Both the position numbers and the translations under genes were made by a program. This document shows positions 16,866 through 26,181 of a stretch of 64,000 bases of DNA, piece after piece. The stretch's first letter is position 1; every line of letters begins with the position of its first letter. This stretch comes from CAZOKZ01 sp964580585 (GTDB lineage Bacteria > Sumerlaeota > Sumerlaeia > SLMS01 > JAHLLQ01). Location: NCBI GenBank assembly GCA_964580585.1, contig CAZOKZ010000019.1, forward strand, positions 1 through 64,000. The letters run 5' to 3'. The notes under the pieces were generated by a model. The model saw only the letters and a list, made by a program, of their open reading frames with translations, was not told where the DNA came from and did no database searches.

Positions 16866-18497
16866 ATGACGCCGTTTCACACGCGATTGAACAAAACGAC
16901 TTCCATTCTGGCAGCAGGCGGTTTTCTGATGACTTCGATGTATCTTTACGCACAACCGGCAACAGCGTTGAAACCTTCCTACGCCAATCACGCGGACCAG
17001 GCCAAGCAACAGGAGCTGATGGATCGCGAAGCCGACTGGCGCAACGGCGCGATTGTCTATCAAGTCATCGTCGATCGTTTTGCCCCGCCCGCAAACCTCG
17101 AAGCCAAACGCGATTTGTATCCCGCCCCAAAGACGTTGCACGAGTGGACGGAAAATCCTGCCCACGGTGAATTTGTCGAGGAAACCGGTGTGTGGAGTCA
17201 TGAAATCGCCTTTTGGGGCGGCGACCTGCAAAGCCTCACCGAAAAACTTGGTTACATCGATGCTCTCGGCGCCGACGTTCTGTACTTGAATCCCATCGCG
17301 CTCGCTTACACGAACCATAAATATGACACGCAGGATTATTTCGAGGTGTCGCCCGAGTATGGCACTCGCGCAGACGTTGCCACTTTGGCGGATAATCTGC
17401 ATGAGCGCGGAATGAAGCTCGTTCTCGACGGCGTGTTCAATCACATGGGAGCCACCTCACCCATTTTCCAGGACGCCTTGGAAAATGAATCCAGTCCATG
17501 GCGCGATTGGTTTTATTTCGGCGATCAATACGAGTTTGGATACCGCGGTTGGGCGAACGTTTCCAACCTACCCGAGTTGAACATGGAAAATCCAGCCGTT
17601 CGCGCGCGCATTTTTGGCGAACCGGATTCCGTCATTCAAGGCTATTTGCGCGATGGCGTTGATGGATGGCGACTCGACGTCGCGTTCGATCTTGGATTTG
17701 TTTATTTGAACGATTTGACTCGCGGAGCGCACACGGCTCGGTCCGGTTCGTTGGTGATTGGCGAAATTTGGAACTACCCCGAGGAATGGATGCCGTCGCT
17801 CGACGCCGTGATGAACATGACCAGCCGCCAGTTGGTGCTCGATTTACTCAACGGTAAATTGTCGGGGCGTCTCGCGGGTAAACATCTCGAACGGATGGTC
17901 GAGGACACGGGTATCGAGCCGCTCTTGAAATCCTGGGTGATGCTCGACAACCACGACACCGAGCGTTTGAACTCGATTTTGCCGGAGGAATGGCAGCAAC
18001 GCATGGCGCAAACGCTGCAATTTTCAATGCCCGGATCGCCTTGTGTGTATTACGGTGTCGAACTGGGCATGGAAGGCGGTCAGGAACCTGAGTGCCGTGG
18101 TCCGATGCGCTGGGATTTGGTGAACGATGAAAACGAGCAGCTTCAATTTTTCCGCCAACTCGTCGAAATGCGCCGCAAGAGCCGCGCACTCAAGATTGGC
18201 GATTTCCGCCTTCTGGATTCGGACGCGCTGTTGGCATTCATGCGCACCACCGACCGAGCCGAGGAAACTCGCGTCGTTGTGGCTAATCCGACAGCCGAAC
18301 CGGTGAGCGAAGTGCTGCTTGTTCGCGATTCGAAAATCATGAACGGAACGGAATACACCGACGTGTTCAGCGGAAAACGTTTCAAGGTCATGGCAGGCCT
18401 GATGGCGATCGAAGTTCCCGCGCAAACGGCGATGATTCTGACTCCGAACATCAGCCGGGCCGAAGAAACCTACACGCCTTACAAACGCGTGCAGTAA
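16866..18497 (+). CDS. Exported alpha-amylase family (GH13) glycoside hydrolase
   Basis: A 543-residue GH13 enzyme with an N-terminal signal peptide (cleavage probably after the LYAQPATA region, about residue 35), so it acts in the periplasm or outside. The conserved GH13 regions are visible in order: LDGVFNH (region I), DGWRLDVAF with the catalytic nucleophile Asp (region II), VIGEIWN with the acid/base Glu (region III) and LDNHDTER (region IV). The opening YQVIVDRFAPP and WGGDLQSLTEKLGYIDALG resembles maltogenic-amylase/neopullulanase-type members. It presumably hydrolyses alpha-1,4-glucans; exact specificity is open. ATG 16866 follows a strong GGAGGAG site. It stands alone, without sugar transporter genes. 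Confidence 0.88.
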   Translation: MTPFHTRLNKTTSILAAGGFLMTSMYLYAQPATALKPSYANHADQAKQQELMDREADWRNGAIVYQVIVDRFAPPANLEAKRDLYPAPKTLHEWTENPAHGEFVEETGVWSHEIAFWGGDLQSLTEKLGYIDALGADVLYLNPIALAYTNHKYDTQDYFEVSPEYGTRADVATLADNLHERGMKLVLDGVFNHMGATSPIFQDALENESSPWRDWFYFGDQYEFGYRGWANVSNLPELNMENPAVRARIFGEPDSVIQGYLRDGVDGWRLDVAFDLGFVYLNDLTRGAHTARSGSLVIGEIWNYPEEWMPSLDAVMNMTSRQLVLDLLNGKLSGRLAGKHLERMVEDTGIEPLLKSWVMLDNHDTERLNSILPEEWQQRMAQTLQFSMPGSPCVYYGVELGMEGGQEPECRGPMRWDLVNDENEQLQFFRQLVEMRRKSRALKIGDFRLLDSDALLAFMRTTDRAEETRVVVANPTAEPVSEVLLVRDSKIMNGTEYTDVFSGKRFKVMAGLMAIEVPAQTAMILTPNISRAEETYTPYKRVQ

Positions 18498-18677
18498 CGA
18501 CGAATCGAGCGATTTCGGGCAGAGCGTCTGGCAGCTTTTTTGGGCAGTTGCAGGAATTTTTGCGCTTCGACTTGCCATTGTCCTCATTCTGTCCTATGCT
18601 CTTTACGTTTCAGAGGAAAAATGGGGTTGGAAGAATCGAAACTCTCGCGCCCCCCGTGCGCTTGGCGGTGAACACCC

Positions 18678-19817
18678 ATGCAACCCCGCGTGGTATCCCT
18701 AATGCAGGACTCGATGGACGACCCCTCGCAGCCCGGCGACATCGTTTTGGATGCCGGTGCGTTTGAAGCAACCGTGGATCAAACCATCCAGAGCGACGAA
18801 ACACTCGCCGCCACCGTTCCGATCGAACCCGTCAAAAAAGTATCCCTCACCGAAAAGCTCGGCTCCATTGCCGCGCGCGAGGGATTCGAGGTCGAAAGCC
18901 TTCTTGGCCGAGGCGGCATGGGGGCGGTGATTTTGGCGCGGGATCGGCAACTTGGCCGTCGTGTAGCCTTGAAATTTCTCGCTTTACCCAACGCTACCAG
19001 CGATGACTCCGTCCAAATCCTGCGTCGCGAAGCCGAACGTGCCGGACGCCTGACGCACGAAAACGTCGTCCAGATTTACTCCTGGCATTCGGTCGGAAAC
19101 CTGACGTTTTTCGCCATGGAATACGTCGCAGGCGACACGTTGCAATCCTACGTTCAGCGCAATCCCCGCGTGCCGTTGCTCCAGGTGCTGCGCATCGTTG
19201 CCGAAGCCTCCGCCGGTGTCGCCGCCGCTCACGCCGCCGGGCTGTTGCATCGCGATATCAAGCCGCAGAATATCCTGATTTCCGATACCGGACGCGTCAA
19301 AGTCGCCGACTTCGGTTTGGCCAGCACCCAGCAGGAAGAGCGTGAACGCCGTCAGGATAAAATCTGCGGCACATTGGGTTTCATGGCGCCCGAGCAAGCC
19401 CGCGGCGAAGGCGTGACCTTTGCCAGCGACGTTTACGGTCTCGCGGCGGCACTGTATTTTGCACTCGCCAAAGTCTCGCCTTATGGCACCGCCACCAGCA
19501 TGCGCGCCGTTTTGATTCGCAACCAAAACGGCGACCACACACCACTCGAAAAAGTCCGTCCTGGCTTGCCAAAGCAAATATACGAGCTTGTTGAATCCGG
19601 TTTGCAACTCGAGCCGAGCCGCCGACCTTTCAACGCGTCCGAATTTCACGACAAACTCATCCGCGTGATTCTGTCGCTCGACGACGAACGTCCGCAGAAG
19701 AAAAAATTCAAACTTCACCTTCCCACATGGTTTCATCCCGCATCGTTAGCCGTTGGATTCGTGGCTGGTGCAGCCGTCGGCGCACTGGGTGTATGGGCGT
19801 TTATTAATTTGTTCTGA
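18678..19817 (+). CDS. Hanks-type serine/threonine protein kinase with C-terminal TM anchor
   Basis: A 379-residue kinase. After an acidic, low-complexity N-terminal segment of about 70 residues comes a complete kinase domain: glycine loop LGRGGMGAVILARD, VALKF with the ATP lysine, catalytic loop HRDIKPQN, DFG as VADFGLAS and the APE-type FMAPEQARG. A basic linker (PQKKKFKLH) leads to one C-terminal membrane helix (AVGFVAGAAVGALGVWAFI) with essentially no extracellular domain, so it is a membrane-tethered cytoplasmic kinase rather than a PASTA-type receptor. The start at 18678 is the first ATG; 18702 is an alternative. No cognate phosphatase is adjacent; a dual-specificity phosphatase lies at 35503. 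Confidence 0.9.
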   Translation: MQPRVVSLMQDSMDDPSQPGDIVLDAGAFEATVDQTIQSDETLAATVPIEPVKKVSLTEKLGSIAAREGFEVESLLGRGGMGAVILARDRQLGRRVALKFLALPNATSDDSVQILRREAERAGRLTHENVVQIYSWHSVGNLTFFAMEYVAGDTLQSYVQRNPRVPLLQVLRIVAEASAGVAAAHAAGLLHRDIKPQNILISDTGRVKVADFGLASTQQEERERRQDKICGTLGFMAPEQARGEGVTFASDVYGLAAALYFALAKVSPYGTATSMRAVLIRNQNGDHTPLEKVRPGLPKQIYELVESGLQLEPSRRPFNASEFHDKLIRVILSLDDERPQKKKFKLHLPTWFHPASLAVGFVAGAAVGALGVWAFINLF

Positions 19818-19831
19818 GTATTTAGTTTTTA

Positions 19832-19892
19832 GACAAGATAAACAGGATGTGAATCAATTAGGGTTTATCCTGCAAATCCTATTTATCCTGTC
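19832..19892. repeat. GATAAACAGGAT-type intergenic inverted repeat
   Basis: GACAAGATAAACAGGAT (19832-19848) pairs with 19876-19892, differing at two or three positions, and a third partial copy (TTTATCCTGCAAATCCT) lies at 19864-19880. Such degenerate repeats are common between genes in many bacteria. It sits between two convergent genes and could also help transcription end. Confidence 0.6.
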
Positions 19893-19899
19893 CTTATTA

Positions 19900-20661
19900 T
19901 CATTTCTTCTTCCCCCGTTTCGGGTGCCCAAACCAACTGAACGTCTTCGCTTTCATCGGATATTGTTCGTCGATCAGTTCCACGACGTCGTCCATTTTGC
20001 CGTTTGAAGGCACCCATGTTCTCACGTCGGGGAAACCCTTGGCGCAGAGCGTGCATTTGTCCGGGCGCGAAAATTTGATCGGGCACCAGAAGGACTCGAC
20101 ATTGCGCAACATTTCGAGCCCCAGCATGTAAACGCCGGTCATCCAATCGCAATACAAGCACCAGAACAGATCGTGTCCGACAAGTCCGTCGAATTTGTGG
20201 CGCGATACGTTCACCCATTGGCCGTGTCGGTAGCGCGGAAACCGCGCTAGCACGATCAGCATGGGGTAGAAGGCGACCTCGGCGAGGCGAATCATCAAAA
20301 ACGTGGGCAAGGCAAACGACGTTGCCAGCAGCGCCAACCGATTGCCGAAACGTCCGATGCGGCGATCGAGCGCATTCTTGATCCGATCACCCGGTTTACC
20401 GCGCAAAATCGGGTGGATCATGCAAAATAGTTCGAGACCGATATATTGTCCAACCCAGCAGCCGATCAATCCGGCCCACCCGGCCCAGACGGCTCCCACA
20501 ATCCACGGTCCCCAGATCATCAACGCCACGGCGATGTCGAGCATGGGCGCTTGGGCCAGCGAACGAAGCCCGCTGTTGTAGAGAATATTCACCAACACGA
20601 TCATCAGGCATGTCCAGCCAAGGAAAATGACCGCAGAGACGAGAAGCATGGGTATCATCAT
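19900..20661 (-). CDS. Polytopic membrane protein with paired cysteines, unknown function
   Basis: A 253-residue protein with about four to five predicted membrane helices in its first 170 residues, followed by a soluble part with Cys motifs: CLYC near residue 175 and CPIKFSRPDKCTLC near residue 200. The stretch NVSRHKFDGLVGHDLFWCLYCDWMTG (split: NVSRHKFDGLVGHDLF, WCLYCDWMTG) is unusually rich in His, Cys and Trp and looks like a metal or redox site. A basic tail (KRGKKK) ends the protein. I do not recognise a named family. The start ATG 20661 has GGAGG in front; the following Met is equally possible. It lies downstream of a terminator, so it is probably transcribed on its own. Confidence 0.65.
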   Translation of the reverse strand: MMIPMLLVSAVIFLGWTCLMIVLVNILYNSGLRSLAQAPMLDIAVALMIWGPWIVGAVWAGWAGLIGCWVGQYIGLELFCMIHPILRGKPGDRIKNALDRRIGRFGNRLALLATSFALPTFLMIRLAEVAFYPMLIVLARFPRYRHGQWVNVSRHKFDGLVGHDLFWCLYCDWMTGVYMLGLEMLRNVESFWCPIKFSRPDKCTLCAKGFPDVRTWVPSNGKMDDVVELIDEQYPMKAKTFSWFGHPKRGKKK

Positions 20662-20740
20662 TATTCCTCCATGGTTTTTGTCATCCTGCGTTTAAAAAAT
20701 CTTCTTCCTCCTCCGAGTGTCAATTCTTCGATGGGGTTAA

Positions 20741-20780
20741 AATAAAAACCGGCGCCAGGAAACGTAAACTCCTGGCGCCG
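20741..20780 (-). terminator. Intrinsic terminator of the Gld-like operon
   Basis: A perfect 11-bp stem, CGGCGCCAGGA (20750-20760) with TCCTGGCGCCG (20770-20780), 9-nt loop. Read on the minus strand it is followed by GGTTTTTATTTT, ending the 25887-20815 operon. The plus-strand side also has a weaker T-run (TGTTTTTTG). Confidence 0.85.
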
Positions 20781-20814
20781 AGGGAGATGTTTTTTGACGA
20801 GCGATTGTTGCGCG

Positions 20815-22245
20815 TCAGTTTACCCGCTCGATGATGTGATAGCCGTATTCGGTTTCCACCACGTCGGAAATTTCGTTCGGTTTCAGCGCGAACGCCGCTT
20901 TGTCAAATGCTTCGACCATCGTGCCGGGGCCGAACGTTCCCAGGTCGCCGCCACTGTCGCGCGTCGCCAGATCGTTCGATTCGCGGCTGGCGATTTCGGC
21001 GAATCGCGTCGGGTCTTCCATAATCTCTTTGCGAAGTTCTTTCGCGTGTTCCAACGCCTCGTCTTGCGTGCGTTCGGTGTCCGCGTTGGCGGACGATCCC
21101 TCATAAGCGATCAGGATGTGGCTTGCGCGGATCAGGTCTGCCGCATCGTGCTGCACCAAGGGTTTTTGAGGAATCTCGACGAACTGGGATTTTGGCGCCG
21201 TCATCTGATTAACTTTCCAACCGGGCATTTTGTATGTCCAGTCTTTCACCAGCGTGTTGATGCCTTCCACTTCCGAAATCATGTAATCGATGGAGTAATT
21301 ATCTTCGTCTTCCTCACCATCGCGCAATGAAGGATCGAATTCTGCGTGGAACATTGCCCAATATTCCTGGTCGGTATCTTGACGCAGACGAGTTTCCAGA
21401 ATCAGGCCATCGAACGTTTTCAGCGTGACCAGTGTTTCCGAGGTAAACTCGTCATGGAAAGCAGAAGCCGGTTTGACTTCCATCAGGTTCGTGTTTTCCC
21501 AATTGCGCGAATAATTGGCCAACTGGGCTTCGTTTTTCAAAATCGCGCCTTCGGGAACATCGCTCATTCGCCACTGATCGGTTGTCGAGGTCAAGCGATC
21601 CACATGTGTTACCTCGCCATCCCAATGTTCCGTGTCCACGCTGCGAACACGATCGGCAAGAACGCTTAGAATCTTGCGTCGGCACCAACCGTCTTTGTCT
21701 CCTGTCGCATCCAGTCGCGTTTTAACCAACCAGGTGGCGGGGTTGCCCGGCATCCGGATGTAACGGAATTCGTCGTTGCCTTCTTTTTTGTAATTTCCCA
21801 CGATCAAAATGGCCAATTCCTTACCATTTTCGTCGTAGAGTTTCAGCCGCGTGCTGGTCGAGTTTTCCTTTTCCGGGTCCATCAGGCCCAGCCGGTCGTA
21901 CCAATCGGGATTCGACGTTTTTTGCTCCACGGGTTGAAACTGATCGAGCCCGCGGATCAGTTTCGTAATCCGGTCCTCGTCGGCGTGGTAATCGTTGTTC
22001 TCTTCCACAAACCATTTGTTGTCTTTTCGGTTCAACGTCACGGTGCTGTCGTTGCGTTCCAAAACCACTTTAGTGATGGAATTCGCTTTTCCCATCAATT
22101 CGGGCAATTGCGCTTCTTCCACATTTTCGGTGGGAGATTCTTTTTGCTTTTCATAGGTGCTTTCGCGTTTGTTCACCGCGATCGAAGCAGCCACGATCAA
22201 CACCAGCGTAATCGCGCCGATGATCGCCAATGCCTTCTGGTTCAT
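20815..22245 (-). CDS. DUF4340-type protein fused to a parvulin (PpiC) peptidyl-prolyl isomerase
   Basis: A 476-residue membrane-anchored protein: an N-terminal membrane helix (ALAIIGAITLVLIVAASIAV), then about 340 residues of DUF4340-like sequence (ITKVVLERNDSTVTLNRKDNKWFVE; YDRLGLMDPEKENSTS; GDKDGWCRRKIL), then a parvulin domain from about residue 373 to the end: RASHILIAYEG, SGGDLGTFGPGTMVEAFD and EYGYHIIERVN. DUF4340 proteins normally end the GldA-GldF-GldG type ABC operons without an isomerase; the fusion is unusual. By topology both domains face the periplasm. It is the last gene of the operon, 5 bp after the GldG-like gene and followed by a strong terminator. Probable role: folding or scaffolding within the envelope complex. 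Confidence 0.85.
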   Translation of the reverse strand: MNQKALAIIGAITLVLIVAASIAVNKRESTYEKQKESPTENVEEAQLPELMGKANSITKVVLERNDSTVTLNRKDNKWFVEENNDYHADEDRITKLIRGLDQFQPVEQKTSNPDWYDRLGLMDPEKENSTSTRLKLYDENGKELAILIVGNYKKEGNDEFRYIRMPGNPATWLVKTRLDATGDKDGWCRRKILSVLADRVRSVDTEHWDGEVTHVDRLTSTTDQWRMSDVPEGAILKNEAQLANYSRNWENTNLMEVKPASAFHDEFTSETLVTLKTFDGLILETRLRQDTDQEYWAMFHAEFDPSLRDGEEDEDNYSIDYMISEVEGINTLVKDWTYKMPGWKVNQMTAPKSQFVEIPQKPLVQHDAADLIRASHILIAYEGSSANADTERTQDEALEHAKELRKEIMEDPTRFAEIASRESNDLATRDSGGDLGTFGPGTMVEAFDKAAFALKPNEISDVVETEYGYHIIERVN

Positions 22246-22250
22246 GGTTG

Positions 22251-24170
22251 TTACGCCCTCCTGCGGTTAATACGGATAATGCCAAGGATAATTGCAAAGA
22301 TGCTGATGATGATCGGAATCGCCCCGACGTTGAACAATTTGATCTTCGTTTCGAGATCCTTGATTTCCTTTTCCATCTGGAAGCGCACATCGCGCAATTG
22401 AGTACGCGTGTCGGCCATTTCCTGCTTGGCTTCTTCCAATGCTTCCTTTTGTTCGTCATTCAGCGTCAGAACGGCACCCGTGGCATCCGTGCGATTTTGC
22501 TGGATTTCATTGATGCGTTTTTCCACGTCGTCCAGTTTATCGTTCAATTCGCTTTCGCGCTCGCGGAACTTGGTTTCGGCGGCTTGTTGAATATCTTCGA
22601 TGCGTTTGAACGTGCGCGGTTTTAATGTTCGTGAACGCACACTGATCAGTTCCTGGCTACCCGACAGGTATTCCACCGAGTTCAACAGCACCTTGTCGTT
22701 GACCGCGAACGGATACCCCATGCGGCGACCCATCATTTCCTGCACCTGGACCCAGAAACGATCGGTCAGGAAATCCACGTCCGAAAAAACCATCACGTTG
22801 ATATCCTCTGTCGATTCTTCCAGATGGTCTGGCTTGCGAGTGGCTTCTGCCGATTCGGACTCGCCAAGTTTACCGTTGGGGAAAGCCGTTTTCACCGGCC
22901 CTGTCACATGCACGCCAAGGAGTTTGGGGTCATCGTCCGAGACGAATTTCTTGAGCAGGTCCTTGGCGTCCAGGTTGAACTTGATTTCATTGACGTTGAT
23001 CGTGTTGGACTCGGGTGTCGTCTGCATCAACATCTTGACTTCCGTGGTGCCGTCTTCGAGCTTCCGCAGCGAACCCGCCGTGCCGATGTTGATCTCGCCC
23101 AATTCGTTCATTGTCACTTCGTCTTCGTTGTAACAGCCGTCTTCACCGCTCAACCCCATGTAGGCCACGAACGGTGTGTATTCCACAACACCGCGTTCGT
23201 TGCGCGTCGGGATGCTGCGGGCCAATTTACGGTCGCCCACGAATTTATCCTTCACCATTTCGATTCCCCAGGCTTTGAAGAGCTCTGCCGGATTCGATTG
23301 GCGGCTTTCCCACAGTCCCGCGTAGGGGTTTTGAGGATCTTCGGGCGGATCGTCCGCTTCACAATACGGATCGACGAAAACGATAGCCCGTCCACCCTTC
23401 AGCACGAACTGGTCGATGGCATACAACGTCGGTTTGGGTAAATCTTTCGGATGAATCACCAACAGGATATCCACATCATCGGCAATATCCGTCACGTCTT
23501 TTTCCAAATCGCGCACCGTGTACGACTTGCGCAATTCTTCCATCGACAACCATGGTTGTTTCAATTGATGGGCCGATTTTAACTGGGCCAGCAAGTCGTT
23601 ATCGCCCAACACCGGCAGTGTGCTGATCAGGCCGACGACTTTTTTCTTCGGATGGATCAGATTGAAAACCAACTGTGTCAGATCGTATTCCAGGAACTGC
23701 TCTTTGGACGGTTGCAGCAACGGAAGGACCTTCTTTTCGTCCACCGAGTTTACGCCCACCAGACCGAGGAACATCGTATCGCCTGCCGCCGAGATTGGAA
23801 TCCCTTGGAGGCCTGCCAACGCGGCTTCGTCTTCTTCTTTCGAGAACGGCAGCGGTTCGATGATTTCCAGATTCAATTTGCCATTGGACAAATCGCGGTA
23901 TTCTTCCAGTAATTCTTTCACGCGAGTGGCAAATGTATCGAGCGGTGGCAGTTCTTTCTGCGCCAGGGAGCGTGAATAGTACAGCTTCAGTGTGATAGGT
24001 TCATCAATGCTGCCCAGGATATTTTTCGTTCCCTCCGACAGCGTGTACAATTTCTGTTCGGTCAGATCGATGCGCGATTTACGCAATGCCGCCGCGCTGA
24101 AAATGTTGATAGCCAGCAGCAGGGCGACGGCAATGATCAGGCCGCTCCAGGATAAGAGTTTTCTACCCAT
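22251..24170 (-). CDS. GldG-like ABC-associated membrane protein
   Basis: A 639-residue protein with one membrane helix at each end and a large periplasmic region between them. The opening matches the GldG family: LRKSRIDLTEQKLYTLSEGT followed by IDEPITLKLYYSRSL. The middle contains a Rossmann-like ABC-associated domain (VVGLISTLPVLG; DVDILLVIHPKDLPK; GGRAIVFVDPYCEAD). A long charged coiled coil (about residues 545-615) precedes the C-terminal helix (VGAIPIIISIFAIILGIIRI). GldG homologues act with a GldA ATPase and GldF permease; in Bacteroidetes they are linked to gliding and secretion, elsewhere their role is unknown. It lies 14 bp after the permease gene and 5 bp before the DUF4340-parvulin gene. 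Confidence 0.88.
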   Translation of the reverse strand: MGRKLLSWSGLIIAVALLLAINIFSAAALRKSRIDLTEQKLYTLSEGTKNILGSIDEPITLKLYYSRSLAQKELPPLDTFATRVKELLEEYRDLSNGKLNLEIIEPLPFSKEEDEAALAGLQGIPISAAGDTMFLGLVGVNSVDEKKVLPLLQPSKEQFLEYDLTQLVFNLIHPKKKVVGLISTLPVLGDNDLLAQLKSAHQLKQPWLSMEELRKSYTVRDLEKDVTDIADDVDILLVIHPKDLPKPTLYAIDQFVLKGGRAIVFVDPYCEADDPPEDPQNPYAGLWESRQSNPAELFKAWGIEMVKDKFVGDRKLARSIPTRNERGVVEYTPFVAYMGLSGEDGCYNEDEVTMNELGEINIGTAGSLRKLEDGTTEVKMLMQTTPESNTINVNEIKFNLDAKDLLKKFVSDDDPKLLGVHVTGPVKTAFPNGKLGESESAEATRKPDHLEESTEDINVMVFSDVDFLTDRFWVQVQEMMGRRMGYPFAVNDKVLLNSVEYLSGSQELISVRSRTLKPRTFKRIEDIQQAAETKFRERESELNDKLDDVEKRINEIQQNRTDATGAVLTLNDEQKEALEEAKQEMADTRTQLRDVRFQMEKEIKDLETKIKLFNVGAIPIIISIFAIILGIIRINRRRA

Positions 24171-24184
24171 GTCGTTTCGATCTC

Positions 24185-24919
24185 CTACTGTGCTTTTTTA
24201 ATTTCGATAACCAGGGCGTTGGCAAACAGCCAGCAACCCATCAGCGACACGAAGTAAATCACGTCGCGGATATCGAGAATGCCCCGCATGATGTTGCGGA
24301 AACGAATGTCGAAGCTCATCGATACCAGGAAGTCCGATACGGCTTTCGGCACATGTTCGCGGATCGCTTCCAGATCGGTGAACTGGCCGACGAACACAAA
24401 CATCAGGCAGACGATGAATGAAACTACGAAGGCGATGACCTGATTTTTGGTCGTCGCCGAAATACACGAGCCAATTGCCAGGTACGCGCCCGCCATCAGC
24501 AGACTGCCGATGTAACTGGCGATAATCACCCCGTTGTCCGGGTTACCCAGGTAATTGACGGTGATCCAGAGTGGAAACGTCAGCGCCAGCGAAATCGCCG
24601 TAAAGCACCACGCGGCCAGAAACTTGCCGAACACAGCCTGCCAAGTGGTCACAGGCAGCGTCATGAGTAATTCGATGGTTCCGGATTTTCGTTCCTCGGC
24701 CCAAAGGCGCATCGAAATGGCCGGGATCAGGAACAAATAAAGCCAGGGATGAAACGAGAAGAACGCCTCCAGGCTGGCGATGCGCGCTTCGAGGAACTTG
24801 CCTTGCTCGAACGTGAACATTCCCGTCAGCAGCAGGAAGATCACGATGAAAACATATGCCACCGGGGTGACGAAATACCCCTTCAGCTCTCGTTTAAAGA
24901 TTGAAATGATGTGCCCCAT
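24185..24919 (-). CDS. ABC-2 type permease (GldF-like)
   Basis: A 244-residue permease with six predicted membrane helices. It has the ABC-2 family landmarks: an amphipathic start IFKRELKGYFVTPVAYVFI and the coupling segment MRLWAEERKSGTIELLMTLPVTTWQAVFGK after the second helix. With the ATPase 5 bp upstream and the GldG-like gene 14 bp downstream it completes a GldAFG-like complex. The substrate of such complexes is not established; export, lipid or protein handling in the envelope are all possible. Confidence 0.9.
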   Translation of the reverse strand: MGHIISIFKRELKGYFVTPVAYVFIVIFLLLTGMFTFEQGKFLEARIASLEAFFSFHPWLYLFLIPAISMRLWAEERKSGTIELLMTLPVTTWQAVFGKFLAAWCFTAISLALTFPLWITVNYLGNPDNGVIIASYIGSLLMAGAYLAIGSCISATTKNQVIAFVVSFIVCLMFVFVGQFTDLEAIREHVPKAVSDFLVSMSFDIRFRNIMRGILDIRDVIYFVSLMGCWLFANALVIEIKKAQ

Positions 24920-24924
24920 GAGAC

Positions 24925-25887
24925 TCAGGAGCCTCCTTTCGCGCCGCTGGTGGTTAACGTGCGGAATACTTCATCGAGCCGTCCGGGCTCGGAGTGCATT
25001 TCTTCCACATTCCAGGACTGGGAGTGCGCCAGGTCCGAAATGCTGCCGATGATGACTTTGCTCTCTTTGGGGAAAACCATCAACTTCTGCTTCCCTTCGG
25101 GGGAATCGTCGAGCAATTCAACCGATGCTACATTCTCGACGCCCTTAATGGCTTCCTGGGCAGCATCCGCTTTGTCCTTGTCGATCGTCAGCGATACCGC
25201 GTGATAGAACCGCGACTTCGATTCGAGCTGTTCCGGCGTGCCGTCGAAGATCAGCTTGCCCTTGGCGATGATGATCGCCCGCGAGCACACCGCATCGACT
25301 TCTTCCAGGATGTGGGTGGACAGGATGATGACCTTGTTTTCCGACATCCTCTTGATCAACGTGCGTACTTCGTGCTTCTGGTTCGGGTCCAACCCGTCGG
25401 TGGGTTCGTCCAGAATCAAAACCTCGGGATCGTGGAGGATCGATTGGGCCAATCCAACGCGGCGTTTAAAGCCTTTCGACAGGGTGTCGATCGGTTGGAG
25501 CAGGACGCCTTCGAGACCGACGAGCTCAACCGCGCGATCGACGCGCTTTTTACGTTCGGCGCCCTTGAAACCACGAATTTCGGCGATGAACAATAAAAAC
25601 GACAACGTGGTCATGTCGCCATAAGCAGGTGCCCCTTCGGGCAGATAACCAATTTTTTCCCGAACCTTCAGCACATCGTTCCAGATGTCGTGCCCGCAGA
25701 CCTTGGCGGTCCCTGAAGTCGGGGCCAGGAAACACGTCACCATTTTCATGGTGGTGGATTTCCCCGCGCCGTTTGGCCCGAGAAAGCCCAGCACTTCGCC
25801 GCGATTGACGTTGAACGAAATATCGTCCACCGCGACGATGGGTCCAAAACGCTTGGAAAGGTTCTGGATTTCGACCAGAGTATCCAT
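24925..25887 (-). CDS. ABC transporter ATP-binding protein (GldA-like)
   Basis: A 320-residue ATPase. Walker A is GPNGAGKST, the signature is LSKGFKRRVGLAQ (a diverged LSGGQ typical of ABC-2 exporters), Walker B is VLILDEPTDGLDP and the switch His is in STHILEEV. About 85 extra C-terminal residues follow the nucleotide-binding domain, as in GldA and NatA-type proteins. It is the first gene of the minus-strand operon; AAGGAGAAGAAGG precedes its ATG, and about 540 bp of non-coding DNA separates it from the next divergent gene. Confidence 0.92.
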   Translation of the reverse strand: MDTLVEIQNLSKRFGPIVAVDDISFNVNRGEVLGFLGPNGAGKSTTMKMVTCFLAPTSGTAKVCGHDIWNDVLKVREKIGYLPEGAPAYGDMTTLSFLLFIAEIRGFKGAERKKRVDRAVELVGLEGVLLQPIDTLSKGFKRRVGLAQSILHDPEVLILDEPTDGLDPNQKHEVRTLIKRMSENKVIILSTHILEEVDAVCSRAIIIAKGKLIFDGTPEQLESKSRFYHAVSLTIDKDKADAAQEAIKGVENVASVELLDDSPEGKQKLMVFPKESKVIIGSISDLAHSQSWNVEEMHSEPGRLDEVFRTLTTSGAKGGS

Positions 25888-26045
25888 GGAATCCTTCTTC
25901 TCCTTGGAAATTGACTTGGCCTATACGTCCAAGTTGACAACGGAAGGGATTTAGAGACACGCCGACAAAGGGGAAAAGTCGATCAAATGTCTCCGGTGCC
26001 CCTGTTTTTCTGCACCAAAGAACGGATGGCAATGAAACCAGCATG

Positions 26046-26078
26046 CCTCCGGAGACCTCAAATCCTTCCGACCGGAGG
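26046..26078. repeat. Inverted repeat CCTCCGG...CCGGAGG
   Basis: Perfect 7-bp arms at 26046-26052 and 26072-26078 with a 19-nt loop, in the non-coding region upstream of two divergent genes. Confidence 0.45.
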
Positions 26079-26132
26079 GGGCTCAGTTTCAAAAACTATG
26101 CCACGGAAAACCGTCAAGGCAGATGGGGGTGT

Positions 26133-26181
26133 ATGCCAATTTTTCCCCTCGGGGAAGCCTGAAAAATCGGGTTATTGGCAT
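26133..26181. repeat. Nested inverted repeat
   Basis: Outer arms ATGCCAAT (26133-26140) and ATTGGCAT (26174-26181) enclose an inner TTTTTC/GAAAAA pair and a central CCCCTCGGGG palindrome, giving a three-tier potential hairpin. The centre is not followed by a T-run on the plus strand, so it is not a simple terminator. Confidence 0.5.

Noticed and set aside
19832..19892. Intrinsic terminator in the repeat between the kinase and the membrane protein
   Set aside because: Arms are AT-rich with weak pairing and no proper T-run after a GC-rich stem, so it is listed only as a repeat.
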